A DNA stretch of 54,038 nucleotides from Roseateles sp. (GTDB lineage Bacteria; Pseudomonadota; Gammaproteobacteria; Burkholderiales; Burkholderiaceae_C), in contig JACDQM010000102.1 of the NCBI GenBank assembly GCA_015657635.1, forward strand, positions 1-54,038, given 5' to 3'. Both the position numbers and the translations under genes were made by a program. Under the pieces are notes generated by a model. That model had not been told where the DNA came from, made no database searches, and worked only from the letters and a program-made list of their open reading frames with translations. Within the stretch, counting starts at the first letter, position 1; each line of letters opens with the position of its first letter. Positions 45,780 through 53,115 of this stretch are shown here, piece after piece.

Positions 45780-45818
45780 ATCGAGTCTTCCTGGGTCAAG
45801 GGGCTGACGCTATCGGGG

Positions 45819-45844
45819 ATATCGGCGGCCGGAGAAGAACTGAA
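45819..45844 (-). promoter_or_regulatory. Possible FliA-type promoter for fliD
   Basis: A strong -10 match GCCGATAT (45826-45819) is preceded on the minus strand by TTCAGTTC (45844-45837) with a 10-base spacer, one shorter than usual. It lies 40 bases before fliD and after the flagellin 1 terminator. Confidence 0.45.
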
Positions 45845-45869
45845 GGCCGGCGCGAGGGCCGGCGTTCTC

Positions 45870-45891
45870 AAACGGAAAGCGCCGCGGGCGC
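45870..45891 (-). terminator. Likely terminator of flagellin gene 1
   Basis: GCGCC (45879-45883) and GGCGC (45887-45891) form a short GC stem followed leftward by TTTCCGTTT, 6 bases after the flagellin stop. A second hairpin (GCCGGC repeats) lies just beyond. Confidence 0.5.
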
Positions 45892-45896
45892 CGGCT

Positions 45897-46802
45897 TCAG
45901 CCGCCGCGCAGCAGCGACAGCACCTGCTGCGGCAACTGGTTGGCCTGCGCCACCATCGCATTGCCGGCCTGTTGAAGAATCTGCGCACGGCTCAGTTGCG
46001 AGGTCTCGGCGGCGTAGTCGGCGTCCATGATGCGGCTGCGCGCCGCGCTCTGGTTCTCCACCGAAATCTGCAAGTTGGAGATCACCGCATCGAAGCGCGA
46101 CTGCACCGCACCGAAGGTGGCACGCGTGTTGTTGATCACCGTCAGCGCGTCATCGATGTCATCGATCACCTTGGCCAGACCTGTTGAGTCGGTCGGCGTC
46201 GGGCGGGGCACGCTGGAGGCTGTGCCTGCATCGGTGGCTGCGCCGATCGACACGGGCGTGCCGGCGGGAGGAATCAGGGCGCCGATCGTCGTGTCATTGG
46301 GCAGGTCAAGCGCCGGCACATCGATGGTGTCCCAAGACGAAGTGTTGGCACCGATCTGATACACCTGCGGCAGGCCGCTGGGGTCCGACAGGATGGGCTT
46401 GCCGTTGAAGGAGGTCGCGCCCATGATCCGGGTGATTTCACCGGCGAGCTGCTGGAACTCCTTGTCGAGCGAGTCTTTGTCGGAAGAGCTGTTGGTGGCG
46501 TTGCGCGACTGCACCGTCAGCTCACGCATCCGCTGCAGTGCATCGCTGATCTTGCCCAGCGCGCCTTCAGCCGTTTGCGCCAGCGAGATGCCGTCATTGG
46601 CATTGCGCATCGCGACCGTCATGCCACGAACTTGCGTGTTCATGCGCTCCGCGATGGCCAGACCGGCCGCATCGTCCTTGGCCGAATTGACACGCAGGCC
46701 CGATGACAGTCGCTGCATCGCGACGGACAGCGAGCCTTGCGACATGTTCAGATTGCGCTGCGCGTTCAGCGACGCAATATTGGTATTGATGGTCTGGGGC
46801 AT
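45897..46802 (-). CDS. fliC: Flagellin (copy 1, divergent central region)
   Basis: This 301-residue flagellin has the conserved N-terminal D0/D1 (INTNIASLNAQRNLNMSQG, RLSSGLRVNSAKDDAAGLA) and C-terminal D1/D0 (SRAQILQQAGNAMVAQANQL). The central segment (about 165-215) is Pro/Thr/Asp-rich and unlike the other two copies. Its C-terminal D1 (NLQISVENQSAARSR) matches copy 3 better than copy 2. It ends in GG. The ribosome site GGAG is part of a perfect inverted repeat, described separately. No clear FliA box was found upstream. Confidence 0.96.
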   Translation of the reverse strand: MPQTINTNIASLNAQRNLNMSQGSLSVAMQRLSSGLRVNSAKDDAAGLAIAERMNTQVRGMTVAMRNANDGISLAQTAEGALGKISDALQRMRELTVQSRNATNSSSDKDSLDKEFQQLAGEITRIMGATSFNGKPILSDPSGLPQVYQIGANTSSWDTIDVPALDLPNDTTIGALIPPAGTPVSIGAATDAGTASSVPRPTPTDSTGLAKVIDDIDDALTVINNTRATFGAVQSRFDAVISNLQISVENQSAARSRIMDADYAAETSQLSRAQILQQAGNAMVAQANQLPQQVLSLLRGG

Positions 46803-46875
46803 TTCAGCACTCCTGCAAGTTCCGGTCGGCGGGCAGTTCTCACCAACCCGATGGACGCATTCTGCGAGTGCTGAA
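46803..46875 (-). promoter_or_regulatory. Inverted repeat that would sequester the flagellin 1 ribosome site
   Basis: In the transcript, UUCAGCACUC (46875-46866) can pair perfectly with GAGUGCUGAA (46812-46803), which directly precedes the AUG and contains the GAG of the Shine-Dalgarno GGAG. The arms are 10 bp and the loop 53 bases. It could act as a translational switch if transcription starts above 46875. Confidence 0.55.
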
Positions 46876-46912
46876 GTTTTTCTAAAGCCTGATTAAGCGG
46901 CCAAACCACGCC

Positions 46913-46953
46913 CAAAAAGGATCACCAGGCCGAAGCGTCCTGCTCCGGCCTGG
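46913..46953 (-). terminator. Terminator of flagellin gene 2
   Basis: CCAGGCCG at 46925-46932 pairs with CGGCCTGG at 46946-46953. Read leftward the stem is followed by TGATCCTTTTTGGG. A second hairpin (CCGGTC ... GACCGG) lies at about 46961-46982. Confidence 0.75.
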
Positions 46954-46998
46954 CGTGCCGGTCCCGCTGCGGAGACCGGAACTTTTTCTTGCTTGCGC

Positions 46999-47844
46999 TT
47001 ACTGAAGCAGACGCAGCACCTGCTGGGGCATCTGGTTGCCCTGCGCAACCATCGCATTGCCGGCCTGCTGCAGGATCTGCGCTCGGCTCAGGTTGGCAGT
47101 TTCCGCTGCGAAGTCCGCATCCATGATCCGGCTGCGTGCCGCCGTCTGGTTCTCGACCGCGACCATCAGATTGGAGATCACCGCATCGAATCGATTCTGC
47201 GAGGCACCGAGCACGGCGCGCTCCTCGTTGACCGTGTTGATGGCCTTGTCGATGTTGTCGATGATGGTGCCCAGCGCGGCGGCCGAAGCGGTCGGGTCGG
47301 TCTCGAAGGTGGCGCCGGTAACGTCGGTGATCGCCGTCTCGGTCGTCATGTTCTTGGTGACCACGTCGACGATGTCGTTGGCCGTGGTGTTGGCGCCGAT
47401 CTGGAAGGTCTGCGTGCCGGACGCGTCGGCCAGGATGGCCTTGCCGTTGAAGGTCGTGCCACCGGTGACCCGGGTGATTTCCTTTGCCAGCTCGCCGAAC
47501 TCCTTGCTCAGTGATGCCAGGTCGGACGATGTGTTGGTGGCATTGCGGCCCTGCACGGCCAGTTCACGCATGCGCTGCAGCGCGTCGCCCACCTTGGACA
47601 GTGCGCCTTCAGCGGTCTGCGCCAGCGAGATGCCGTCGTTGGCATTGCGGATCGCGACATTCATGCCGCGCACCTGGGTGCTCATGCGCTCGGCGATGGC
47701 GAGGCCGGCGGCGTCGTCCTTGGCGGAGTTGACGCGCATGCCGGAGGACAGGCGTTGCATGGAAGTGGCCAGCGAATTCTGAGAGCCAGCCATGTTGCGC
47801 TGTGCGTTCAGAGAAGGCAGGTTGGTGTTGATGATGGCGGGCAT
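46999..47844 (-). CDS. fliC: Flagellin (copy 2)
   Basis: This 281-residue flagellin has standard N- and C-terminal D0/D1 regions and a short centre (TAITDVTGATFETDPTASAA). It differs from copy 3 at only a small fraction of positions, mostly near the N-terminus and at NLMVAVENQTAARSR in the C-terminal D1. AAAGGAT precedes the start. A FliA-type promoter lies 224-250 bases upstream, giving a long leader. Confidence 0.96.
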   Translation of the reverse strand: MPAIINTNLPSLNAQRNMAGSQNSLATSMQRLSSGMRVNSAKDDAAGLAIAERMSTQVRGMNVAIRNANDGISLAQTAEGALSKVGDALQRMRELAVQGRNATNTSSDLASLSKEFGELAKEITRVTGGTTFNGKAILADASGTQTFQIGANTTANDIVDVVTKNMTTETAITDVTGATFETDPTASAAALGTIIDNIDKAINTVNEERAVLGASQNRFDAVISNLMVAVENQTAARSRIMDADFAAETANLSRAQILQQAGNAMVAQGNQMPQQVLRLLQ

Positions 47845-48067
47845 GATTCAATCCTTTCGGTGTCTGAAGAGTTCCGGTTGTGTCCGGTCTATACGGTCGA
47901 TAACTCGATGGCTCTTGCGAGTCCTCTTGCCGAAGAAGCGCGGGCCTTTTCGGGCCTTGGCTTCAAACCGTCCGCGTCCTGCTGTTGCCTCTGGCATCGC
48001 TGCCCGAACCTTCAGCCGGCTGACCGGACTACGCAGTCCTCAAAACATTTGGGACCCGTTGGGTTTG

Positions 48068-48094
48068 TTATCGACGACACCTCGATTGACTTAA
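48068..48094 (-). promoter_or_regulatory. FliA (sigma-28) type promoter for flagellin 2
   Basis: On the minus strand TTAAGTCA (48094-48087), 11 bases, then GTCGATAA (48075-48068). The -10 differs from GCCGATAA at one base. Confidence 0.72.
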
Positions 48095-48103
48095 ATCCTT
48101 TCT

Positions 48104-48142
48104 GTTGAAAAGGACGCCGTCCCTTCCTTTGAAGGGGCGGCG
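48104..48142 (-). terminator. Rho-independent terminator of flagellin gene 3
   Basis: CGCCGTCCCTTC (48115-48126) pairs with GAAGGGGCGGCG (48131-48142) around CTTT with one G-T mismatch, and runs leftward into TCCTTTTC. It lies about 80 bases after the flagellin 3 stop. Confidence 0.82.
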
Positions 48143-48223
48143 CCTTACGGTGCTTGAGCTGGCGGAATGACGACTTCCGCGTTGCCTTCGGTTGCGGTCA
48201 GGGCCAGCTGGGCTGGCCCAGGG

Positions 48224-49069
48224 TCATCGAAGAAGCGACAGAACGTTCTGGGGCATCTGATTCGCCTGGGCGATCATCGCGTTGCCGGCCTGCTGCAGGA
48301 TCTGCGCGCGGCTCAGGTTGGCTGTCTCGGCGGCAAAGTCAGCGTCCATGATGCGGCTGCGGGCCGCACTCTGGTTCTCCACCGAGATTTGCAGGTTCGA
48401 GATCACGGCATCGAAGCGGTTCTGCGAAGCACCCAGCACGGCGCGCTCTTCGTTGACCGTGTTGATGCCCTTGTCGATGTTGTCGATGATGGTGCCCAGG
48501 GCAGCAGAGGCCGCGGCCGGGTCGGTCTCGAAGGTGGCGCCGGTGACGTCGGTGATCGTCGTCTCGCTCGTCATGTTCTTCGTGGCCACCTGCACCTGGT
48601 CATTGGCGGTGGTGTTGGCACCGATCTGGAAGCTCTGTGTGCCAGAGTCGGCAGCCAGGATGGCGCGGCCGTTGAAGGTCGTGCCTGCCGTGACGCGGGT
48701 GATTTCCTTGGCCAGCTCGCCGAATTCCTTGCTCAGAGAAGCCAGGTCGGACGAAGTGTTGGTGGCATTGCGGCCCTGCACAGCCAGTTCACGCATGCGC
48801 TGCAGCGCGTCGCCCACCTTGGACAGTGCGCCTTCAGCGGTCTGCGCCAGCGAGATGCCGTCGTTGGCATTGCGCATCGCGACGTTCATGCCGCGCACTT
48901 GCGTTTGCATGCGCTCGGCAATCGCCAGACCGGCGGCGTCGTCCTTGGATGAGTTGACACGCAGGCCCGAGGACAGGCGCTGCATGGAGACCGCCACGGC
49001 GGCCTGCGAGGTGTTGGTGTTGCGCTGGGCGTTCAGCGAAGAGATGTTGGTATTGATGATGGCGGGCAT
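48224..49069 (-). CDS. fliC: Flagellin (copy 3)
   Basis: This 281-residue flagellin is very close to copy 2 over residues 50-230 but shares NLQISVENQSAARSR with copy 1 in the C-terminal D1, a mosaic pattern. D0/D1 motifs are complete (INTNISSLNAQRNTNTSQA; SRAQILQQAGNAMIAQANQM). CAGGAG precedes the start at a good distance. A FliA-type promoter lies about 244-271 bases upstream, so its leader is also long. Confidence 0.96.
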   Translation of the reverse strand: MPAIINTNISSLNAQRNTNTSQAAVAVSMQRLSSGLRVNSSKDDAAGLAIAERMQTQVRGMNVAMRNANDGISLAQTAEGALSKVGDALQRMRELAVQGRNATNTSSDLASLSKEFGELAKEITRVTAGTTFNGRAILAADSGTQSFQIGANTTANDQVQVATKNMTSETTITDVTGATFETDPAAASAALGTIIDNIDKGINTVNEERAVLGASQNRFDAVISNLQISVENQSAARSRIMDADFAAETANLSRAQILQQAGNAMIAQANQMPQNVLSLLR

Positions 49070-49312
49070 GATGTGCTCCTGTTTCAGCTACAAAGACTTC
49101 CGGCCTCTGCCCCGGGTGTTGACACCCGGTCTTCGGTTCCGACGTGAATCGGGTACCTGCAAGAGGCGCCCGTGACGCGACTTCTCGGCCTTGCGGCCTC
49201 GGCATCGCACCGCCCGGCGGAATCAACCCTTGAGCTTCAGAGCCCCGTGTGGGGCGCCCCTGCTTGGCCTATCTTCCGGACCACGTGTCTGTTTCCAGAC
49301 CCGTTGGAATGG

Positions 49313-49340
49313 GTATCGGACAGCGCAAGTCGGAACTTAA
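49313..49340 (-). promoter_or_regulatory. FliA (sigma-28) type promoter for flagellin 3
   Basis: On the minus strand TTAAGTTC (49340-49333) is followed after 12 bases by TCCGATAC (49320-49313). The spacer is one base longer than usual, but both boxes are good. Confidence 0.62.
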
Positions 49341-49660
49341 GCGCTGTTTGTCAATAGGCTCGATCTTTTGAAAAGCGGCTGGTTCCTGGGTCTTCTCTTC
49401 GAATCGCTTTTCCCGCGAGGGGAGGGGCGTGCGTCGAGGCTGGAATCAGCGCCTTTGCGGGGCGGTGGGCTGAGAGCTTGTCGGGTCTGGGCGTGTCCTT
49501 GTCTGGGTTTGCTGAAACAGGCCGGCAGCGTTGGGCGCTTGAGGGGCGCTCCGGTGCTGCCGGGCCATGCACTTGATTTCGGCCGTGCCAGCGCAGAAGA
49601 GCCTTGGAGAAGTGGCGGCAAAGCGGCGCTTTTCTTGCGAATGCGGCCGGGCCGTCTCCC

Positions 49661-49687
49661 TAAAGTTCGCTTCACCGTGGTCGATAC
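49661..49687 (+). promoter_or_regulatory. FliA (sigma-28) type promoter for the TPR gene
   Basis: TAAAGTTC (49661-49668), an 11-base spacer and GTCGATAC (49680-49687) match the FliA consensus closely. It is 108 bases before the TPR gene start on the same strand and is the best FliA match in the window. Confidence 0.78.
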
Positions 49688-49795
49688 GCGCGCACTGCGT
49701 GCACGCTGAGGAATCAGGCGACGGCCCTGCAGGACACAAGCAGTGCCTAGGGCGGGTGCCAGGATGAATCGGCCAACCACACTTTGGAGAGACTT

Positions 49796-50308
49796 ATGCA
49801 AGCCATGACCCATGTCGTAGCCCAGGCATCGAACCCGATGTTGTCCATGGGCCATGCTGCGCAATCCAGCGCGGCCGAGATCAGCCAGGATGCGGCAGCC
49901 CTGCTGCATGCGGCGCGCAATGCGGCCTATGCCGAAGCCAGCCAGGGCCGACTCGGCCACGGCCTGCAACTGCTGATGGACGCGCTGCACCATGAGCCGC
50001 TGAACCATGATCTGCTGAGCGATATGGCGGCCCTGCTGCTGAGCGCCGGCGAGCTGGAGCATTCGATCGAGTTTGCCCAGCATGCACTGGGCGTGCGTCC
50101 GCAGCACGGTGCCAGCCTCTACTCGCTGGGCTTTGCGCTGGCGGGCCTGGGACGTCATGAGGAAGCCATCGCAGCCTTGAGCCAGCTCGGTCAGGGTGAG
50201 GCGCTGCAAAGCCTGATGGCTGAAGCGCCCGATCTGCAGCCGCTGGTTCAGATCGAGTTGCAGCGTCTGCAGGCGCTGGTCGCGCCGGTGGTGCAAGCCG
50301 CTGCCTGA
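49796..50308 (+). CDS. TPR-repeat protein, probably flagellar-regulon
   Basis: This 170-residue cytoplasmic protein carries tandem TPR-like helices: AEASQGRLGHGLQLLMDALH, then LSAGELEHSIEFAQHAL and LAGLGRHEEAIAALSQL. There is no signal peptide. The start at 49796 (MQAMTHVVAQ) has GGAGAG 5 bases upstream. The strong FliA-type promoter and the position between flagellins and a glycosylation operon suggest a role in flagellin handling or modification. I know of no named family for it. Confidence 0.8.
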   Translation: MQAMTHVVAQASNPMLSMGHAAQSSAAEISQDAAALLHAARNAAYAEASQGRLGHGLQLLMDALHHEPLNHDLLSDMAALLLSAGELEHSIEFAQHALGVRPQHGASLYSLGFALAGLGRHEEAIAALSQLGQGEALQSLMAEAPDLQPLVQIELQRLQALVAPVVQAAA

Positions 50309-50340
50309 GGCCGGAGCCTCCGCGAGCCGTGCGCGCTTGC

Positions 50341-50361
50341 GGCTGGGTGGTATGCCCAGCC
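50341..50361 (+). terminator. Hairpin downstream of the TPR gene
   Basis: GGCTGGG (50341-50347) pairs with CCCAGCC (50355-50361). No T tract follows, so it is a weak candidate terminator. Confidence 0.3.
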
Positions 50362-50525
50362 GGCGACGCGGCCTGGCAATTCCCGTCTCTTCATTGCTGG
50401 GCCTGAGCTGCGCGCTGTTTTCGGTGGAGAACCGAAGCAGCGCTGCAGGCGCTTGCATCAGAACGCTCCCCTGCAGCGCCGGCCTTGCCGCTGGGCACGC
50501 CGCCCTCAAAGCCAGGTGCGGCTTG

Positions 50526-52466
50526 TCACTCCGATAGGGCGGGCTGAGCCGCTGATTCGGCCGGCAAGGCTGCCGGCTGCAGCCCGGCCACCGCGCGCTG
50601 CCACATGCGCAGATACAGCGCCTCCAGCTCGCGCGCCAGACGCGGTGCATCGAACAGTGGCCCCAAGGCCTCAGGCAGCCTTTCGCGCAAGCGCTGGCGC
50701 GCCGGTGCATCACGCCCGAGCCGGCATGCGGTGTCGACATAGCTGGCCACGTCGTGGCAGACCAAGCTGTCGAGCCCGGCCGCGTGCAGCAGACTGGCCG
50801 CCACGCGTTCACTGAAGCCTTCGCCCATCAGCGTCACGACTGGCACGCCGGCCGATAGCGCATCGCTGGTGGTGGTGTGGCCATTGCAGGGCCAGCTGTC
50901 CAGCGCCAGATCGGCCGCGCCCAGGCGCTGCAGATGCTCGGCCATCGCCACCTTGGGTGCGAACACCAGGCGTTCGGCGGCGATGCCGCGCGCCTGTGCT
51001 TCGGCGCGCAGCCGCGCGTCGGTCTGCTCGCCGCCACTGAGCTGCCACAGCACCGCTTCAGGCAGATGCTGCAGGATCTGCATCCAGGCATCGAACAGCG
51101 CAGGCGTCAGCTTGTAGACCTGGTTGGCACTCAGCAGGACCAGCGCGTCTTCAGGCAGGCCCAGAGTGGCTCGTGGGGGTGGTGCCAGGCGCGCACGCCG
51201 TCCGTCATTGGGTTGGTAGCAGCGCGGCAGCTGGGCGACCTGCTCGCTGTAGTGGCTGGCATGCGAGAGCGGTGTGACGACGGGATCGCCAATGATGTAG
51301 TCCACCGCATCCAGGCCGCAGGGCCCGGGGAAGCCCAGCCAGGCCACCTGCACCGGCGCCGGCCGGCAGGCCAGGGCCGCCAGACGGCTGTCGGCCGTGT
51401 GGCCTTTCAGCTCGACCAGGATGTCGACCTCGGCCGCGCGGATCGCAGCGGCCGTGCCGGGCAGGTCCAGTGTGCTCACATCGATGAAACGTTCGCAGGC
51501 GGCGGCGATGCGCGCGCGCAGCGGCGAGCCGTCATCGCGGCCATGCGAGAACAGCAGCACCTCGAAGCGCTCGCGGTCGCGCGACTCCAGGAGCTCCACC
51601 AGCAGCGCGGCGGTGGCGTGCTCGTGGAAATCGGCTGACAGATAGCCGATGCGCAGGCGGCGCCCCTCGGCCGCCTGGGCGGCCCGCGGCGGCAGCGGCA
51701 GCGGCTGCAGACCGCGGCTGAGAAAGCGGCTGCTGATGCGCGCGGACTTGAGCAGTTCGGCCGGGCTGTGCGGCACGCCGATCAGCGCAAAGGGCACGCA
51801 GAATTCGTCGTCCGCGTCATCGGGCTTGGCGGCCAGGGCCTGGCGCATCGCCAGCAGGTCGGCGTCGAACTGTGCCCAGCGGGCGCTGTGCTGTTCGGCA
51901 TGCAGCAGATAGGCGCGCGGCATCACCGCCTGCGGCGACAGCAGCGTGACGGTGCGGAAACACTCGGCGGCCTCTCCCTGCAGCTGCAGACTCTGCAGTG
52001 CGAAGCCAAGCTGCAGATAGGCGTCGATATCGTCCGGCCGCAGCGCCAGCGCCTGCATCAGCGCGCCGACGGCGTCGCCGGGCTGGCCGCTGCGGCGCAG
52101 CGCCTCGCCCAGCAGGCGCTGGCCAAGGTTGGATTGCGGCAGGCCGGGCTGGGCCTGCAGCAACTGGATGCACAGCGCCTGCTGCTGCAGACTCAAGGCC
52201 GCCTGTGCGGCCACCAGGGCGGCCGGCAGGTTGTGCGCTTGCAGGCGCAAGGCCTGACCTGCGGCATCCAGCGCGGCCTGTTGCTGGCCCAGCTTGGCCC
52301 GTGTCTGCGCCAGTGCCAGCCACAGCGTGGCGTCGGATGGCTGTGATCGCAGCGCCTGTTCCAGCAGCGGCGCCGCGCGCGTCCAGTCCTGGCGGTCCAG
52401 ATGCGCCTGGGCTTGCTGCAGCAGCGCGGCGGGGGCAGGGCGGGCCACGGGGCTCTCGGGCGTCAT
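50526..52466 (-). CDS. OGT/SPINDLY-type TPR glycosyltransferase (GT41 family)
   Basis: This 646-residue protein has an N-terminal TPR superhelix (about 15-240) and a C-terminal GT41 catalytic region. Family residues are visible: the His of SADFHEHATAAL (about 283), the Lys of SANQVYK (about 452) and the nucleotide-sugar loop LDSWPCNGHTTTSDAL followed by AGVPVVTL. Such enzymes add sugars to Ser/Thr of proteins, often flagellins when encoded beside them. The start at 52466 overlaps the methyltransferase stop by one base (TGATG). Target and sugar are inferred from position only. Confidence 0.9.
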   Translation of the reverse strand: MTPESPVARPAPAALLQQAQAHLDRQDWTRAAPLLEQALRSQPSDATLWLALAQTRAKLGQQQAALDAAGQALRLQAHNLPAALVAAQAALSLQQQALCIQLLQAQPGLPQSNLGQRLLGEALRRSGQPGDAVGALMQALALRPDDIDAYLQLGFALQSLQLQGEAAECFRTVTLLSPQAVMPRAYLLHAEQHSARWAQFDADLLAMRQALAAKPDDADDEFCVPFALIGVPHSPAELLKSARISSRFLSRGLQPLPLPPRAAQAAEGRRLRIGYLSADFHEHATAALLVELLESRDRERFEVLLFSHGRDDGSPLRARIAAACERFIDVSTLDLPGTAAAIRAAEVDILVELKGHTADSRLAALACRPAPVQVAWLGFPGPCGLDAVDYIIGDPVVTPLSHASHYSEQVAQLPRCYQPNDGRRARLAPPPRATLGLPEDALVLLSANQVYKLTPALFDAWMQILQHLPEAVLWQLSGGEQTDARLRAEAQARGIAAERLVFAPKVAMAEHLQRLGAADLALDSWPCNGHTTTSDALSAGVPVVTLMGEGFSERVAASLLHAAGLDSLVCHDVASYVDTACRLGRDAPARQRLRERLPEALGPLFDAPRLARELEALYLRMWQRAVAGLQPAALPAESAAQPALSE

Positions 52467-53107
52467 CAGCCCGCGCTGGCGCGCGTGGCCACCGCCAGCA
52501 GCGACATGCGGTTGAAGAACCACAGGCCCTGCAGCTGCCAGGGTGTGTACTTGCGCAGCACGTTGGACAGCGTGAAGGGCGTGTACCAGCAGTTGTGGTC
52601 CGGGTGCACCACTTCGACGAAGGTCTGCGCGCCGGCGTTGTAGTCGAAGTGCCGACGCATGCAGCTGTAGGCATCAGGCACGGTGATGACGTATTCGGCG
52701 GCGCCGATGGCATCGAGCTCGCGGAAGAAGCCCTGCACATCCGGCACATGCTCCAGCACCTCGGGCACCAGCACCAGGTCGTAGTCGTGCGGCACGTCTT
52801 CCCAGCGCGAGTACAGCTGGCCGCGCAGATGCGGCTGCATTTGAGGGAAGGCCTCCGTGTTGATGTCGAAGCCATCGACCTCGCAGATCTTGTCCAGCTG
52901 CAGGTGCAGCGAGTTCTGCAAGTTCGTGATGGGCCAATCCACACAGCCCACATGCAGCACGCGCTTGCCGCTGCACATCTGCGAGAACACGTCCAGGCGG
53001 GCGCGGCCGATCAGGGCCTCGCTGACCTGCTGCTTTTGCACGAAGTAGGGCTGGTGGCTCAGCTCCAGCGGCGACACCATGGTGCTTGCGGCGTTGTGGC
53101 TGCTCAT
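52466..53107 (-). CDS. Class I SAM-dependent methyltransferase
   Basis: This 213-residue protein has a Rossmann-type methyltransferase core: motif I as KRVLHVGCVDWP, motif II acidic residue in EVDGFDINTE, and LVLVPEVLEHVPDVQGFF as the post-motif. It lies between two glycosyltransferase genes with very short spacing (8 bases to the upstream gene, 1-base overlap with the downstream one), so it probably methylates a sugar or part of the same glycan. Substrate unknown. Confidence 0.85.
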   Translation of the reverse strand: MSSHNAASTMVSPLELSHQPYFVQKQQVSEALIGRARLDVFSQMCSGKRVLHVGCVDWPITNLQNSLHLQLDKICEVDGFDINTEAFPQMQPHLRGQLYSRWEDVPHDYDLVLVPEVLEHVPDVQGFFRELDAIGAAEYVITVPDAYSCMRRHFDYNAGAQTFVEVVHPDHNCWYTPFTLSNVLRKYTPWQLQGLWFFNRMSLLAVATRASAG

Positions 53108-53115
53108 GGTCTCTC

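Larger units (their letters stand above)
47845..48223 (-). other. Leader and intergenic region between flagellin copies 2 and 3
   Basis: These 379 bases hold no supported gene. On the minus strand, from the right, they contain the terminator of flagellin 3 (48104-48142), the FliA-type promoter (48068-48094) and a GC-rich leader of about 220 bases with several small hairpins before the flagellin 2 start. Confidence 0.7.
49070..49795. other. Divergent promoter region between flagellin 3 and the TPR gene
   Basis: These 726 bases hold no gene I can support. The left part is the flagellin 3 leader, with an 8-bp hairpin CCGGGTGT-TG-ACACCCGG at 49112-49129 near the ribosome site. The FliA-type promoter for flagellin 3 is at 49313-49340 and the one for the TPR gene at 49661-49687. 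Between about 49341 and 49660 only short open frames without ribosome sites occur. Confidence 0.65.

Noticed and set aside
46888..46912. sigma-54-like GG-N10-GC pattern upstream of flagellin 1
   Set aside because: It agrees with the consensus at few positions outside GG and GC, and it overlaps the T tract of the flagellin 2 terminator, so I did not list it as a promoter.
49337..50812. 491-codon minus-strand frame across the TPR gene
   Set aside because: It crosses the FliA promoter, the TPR gene and the end of the OGT-like gene. No domain or ribosome site is visible, and the plus-strand TPR gene has both.
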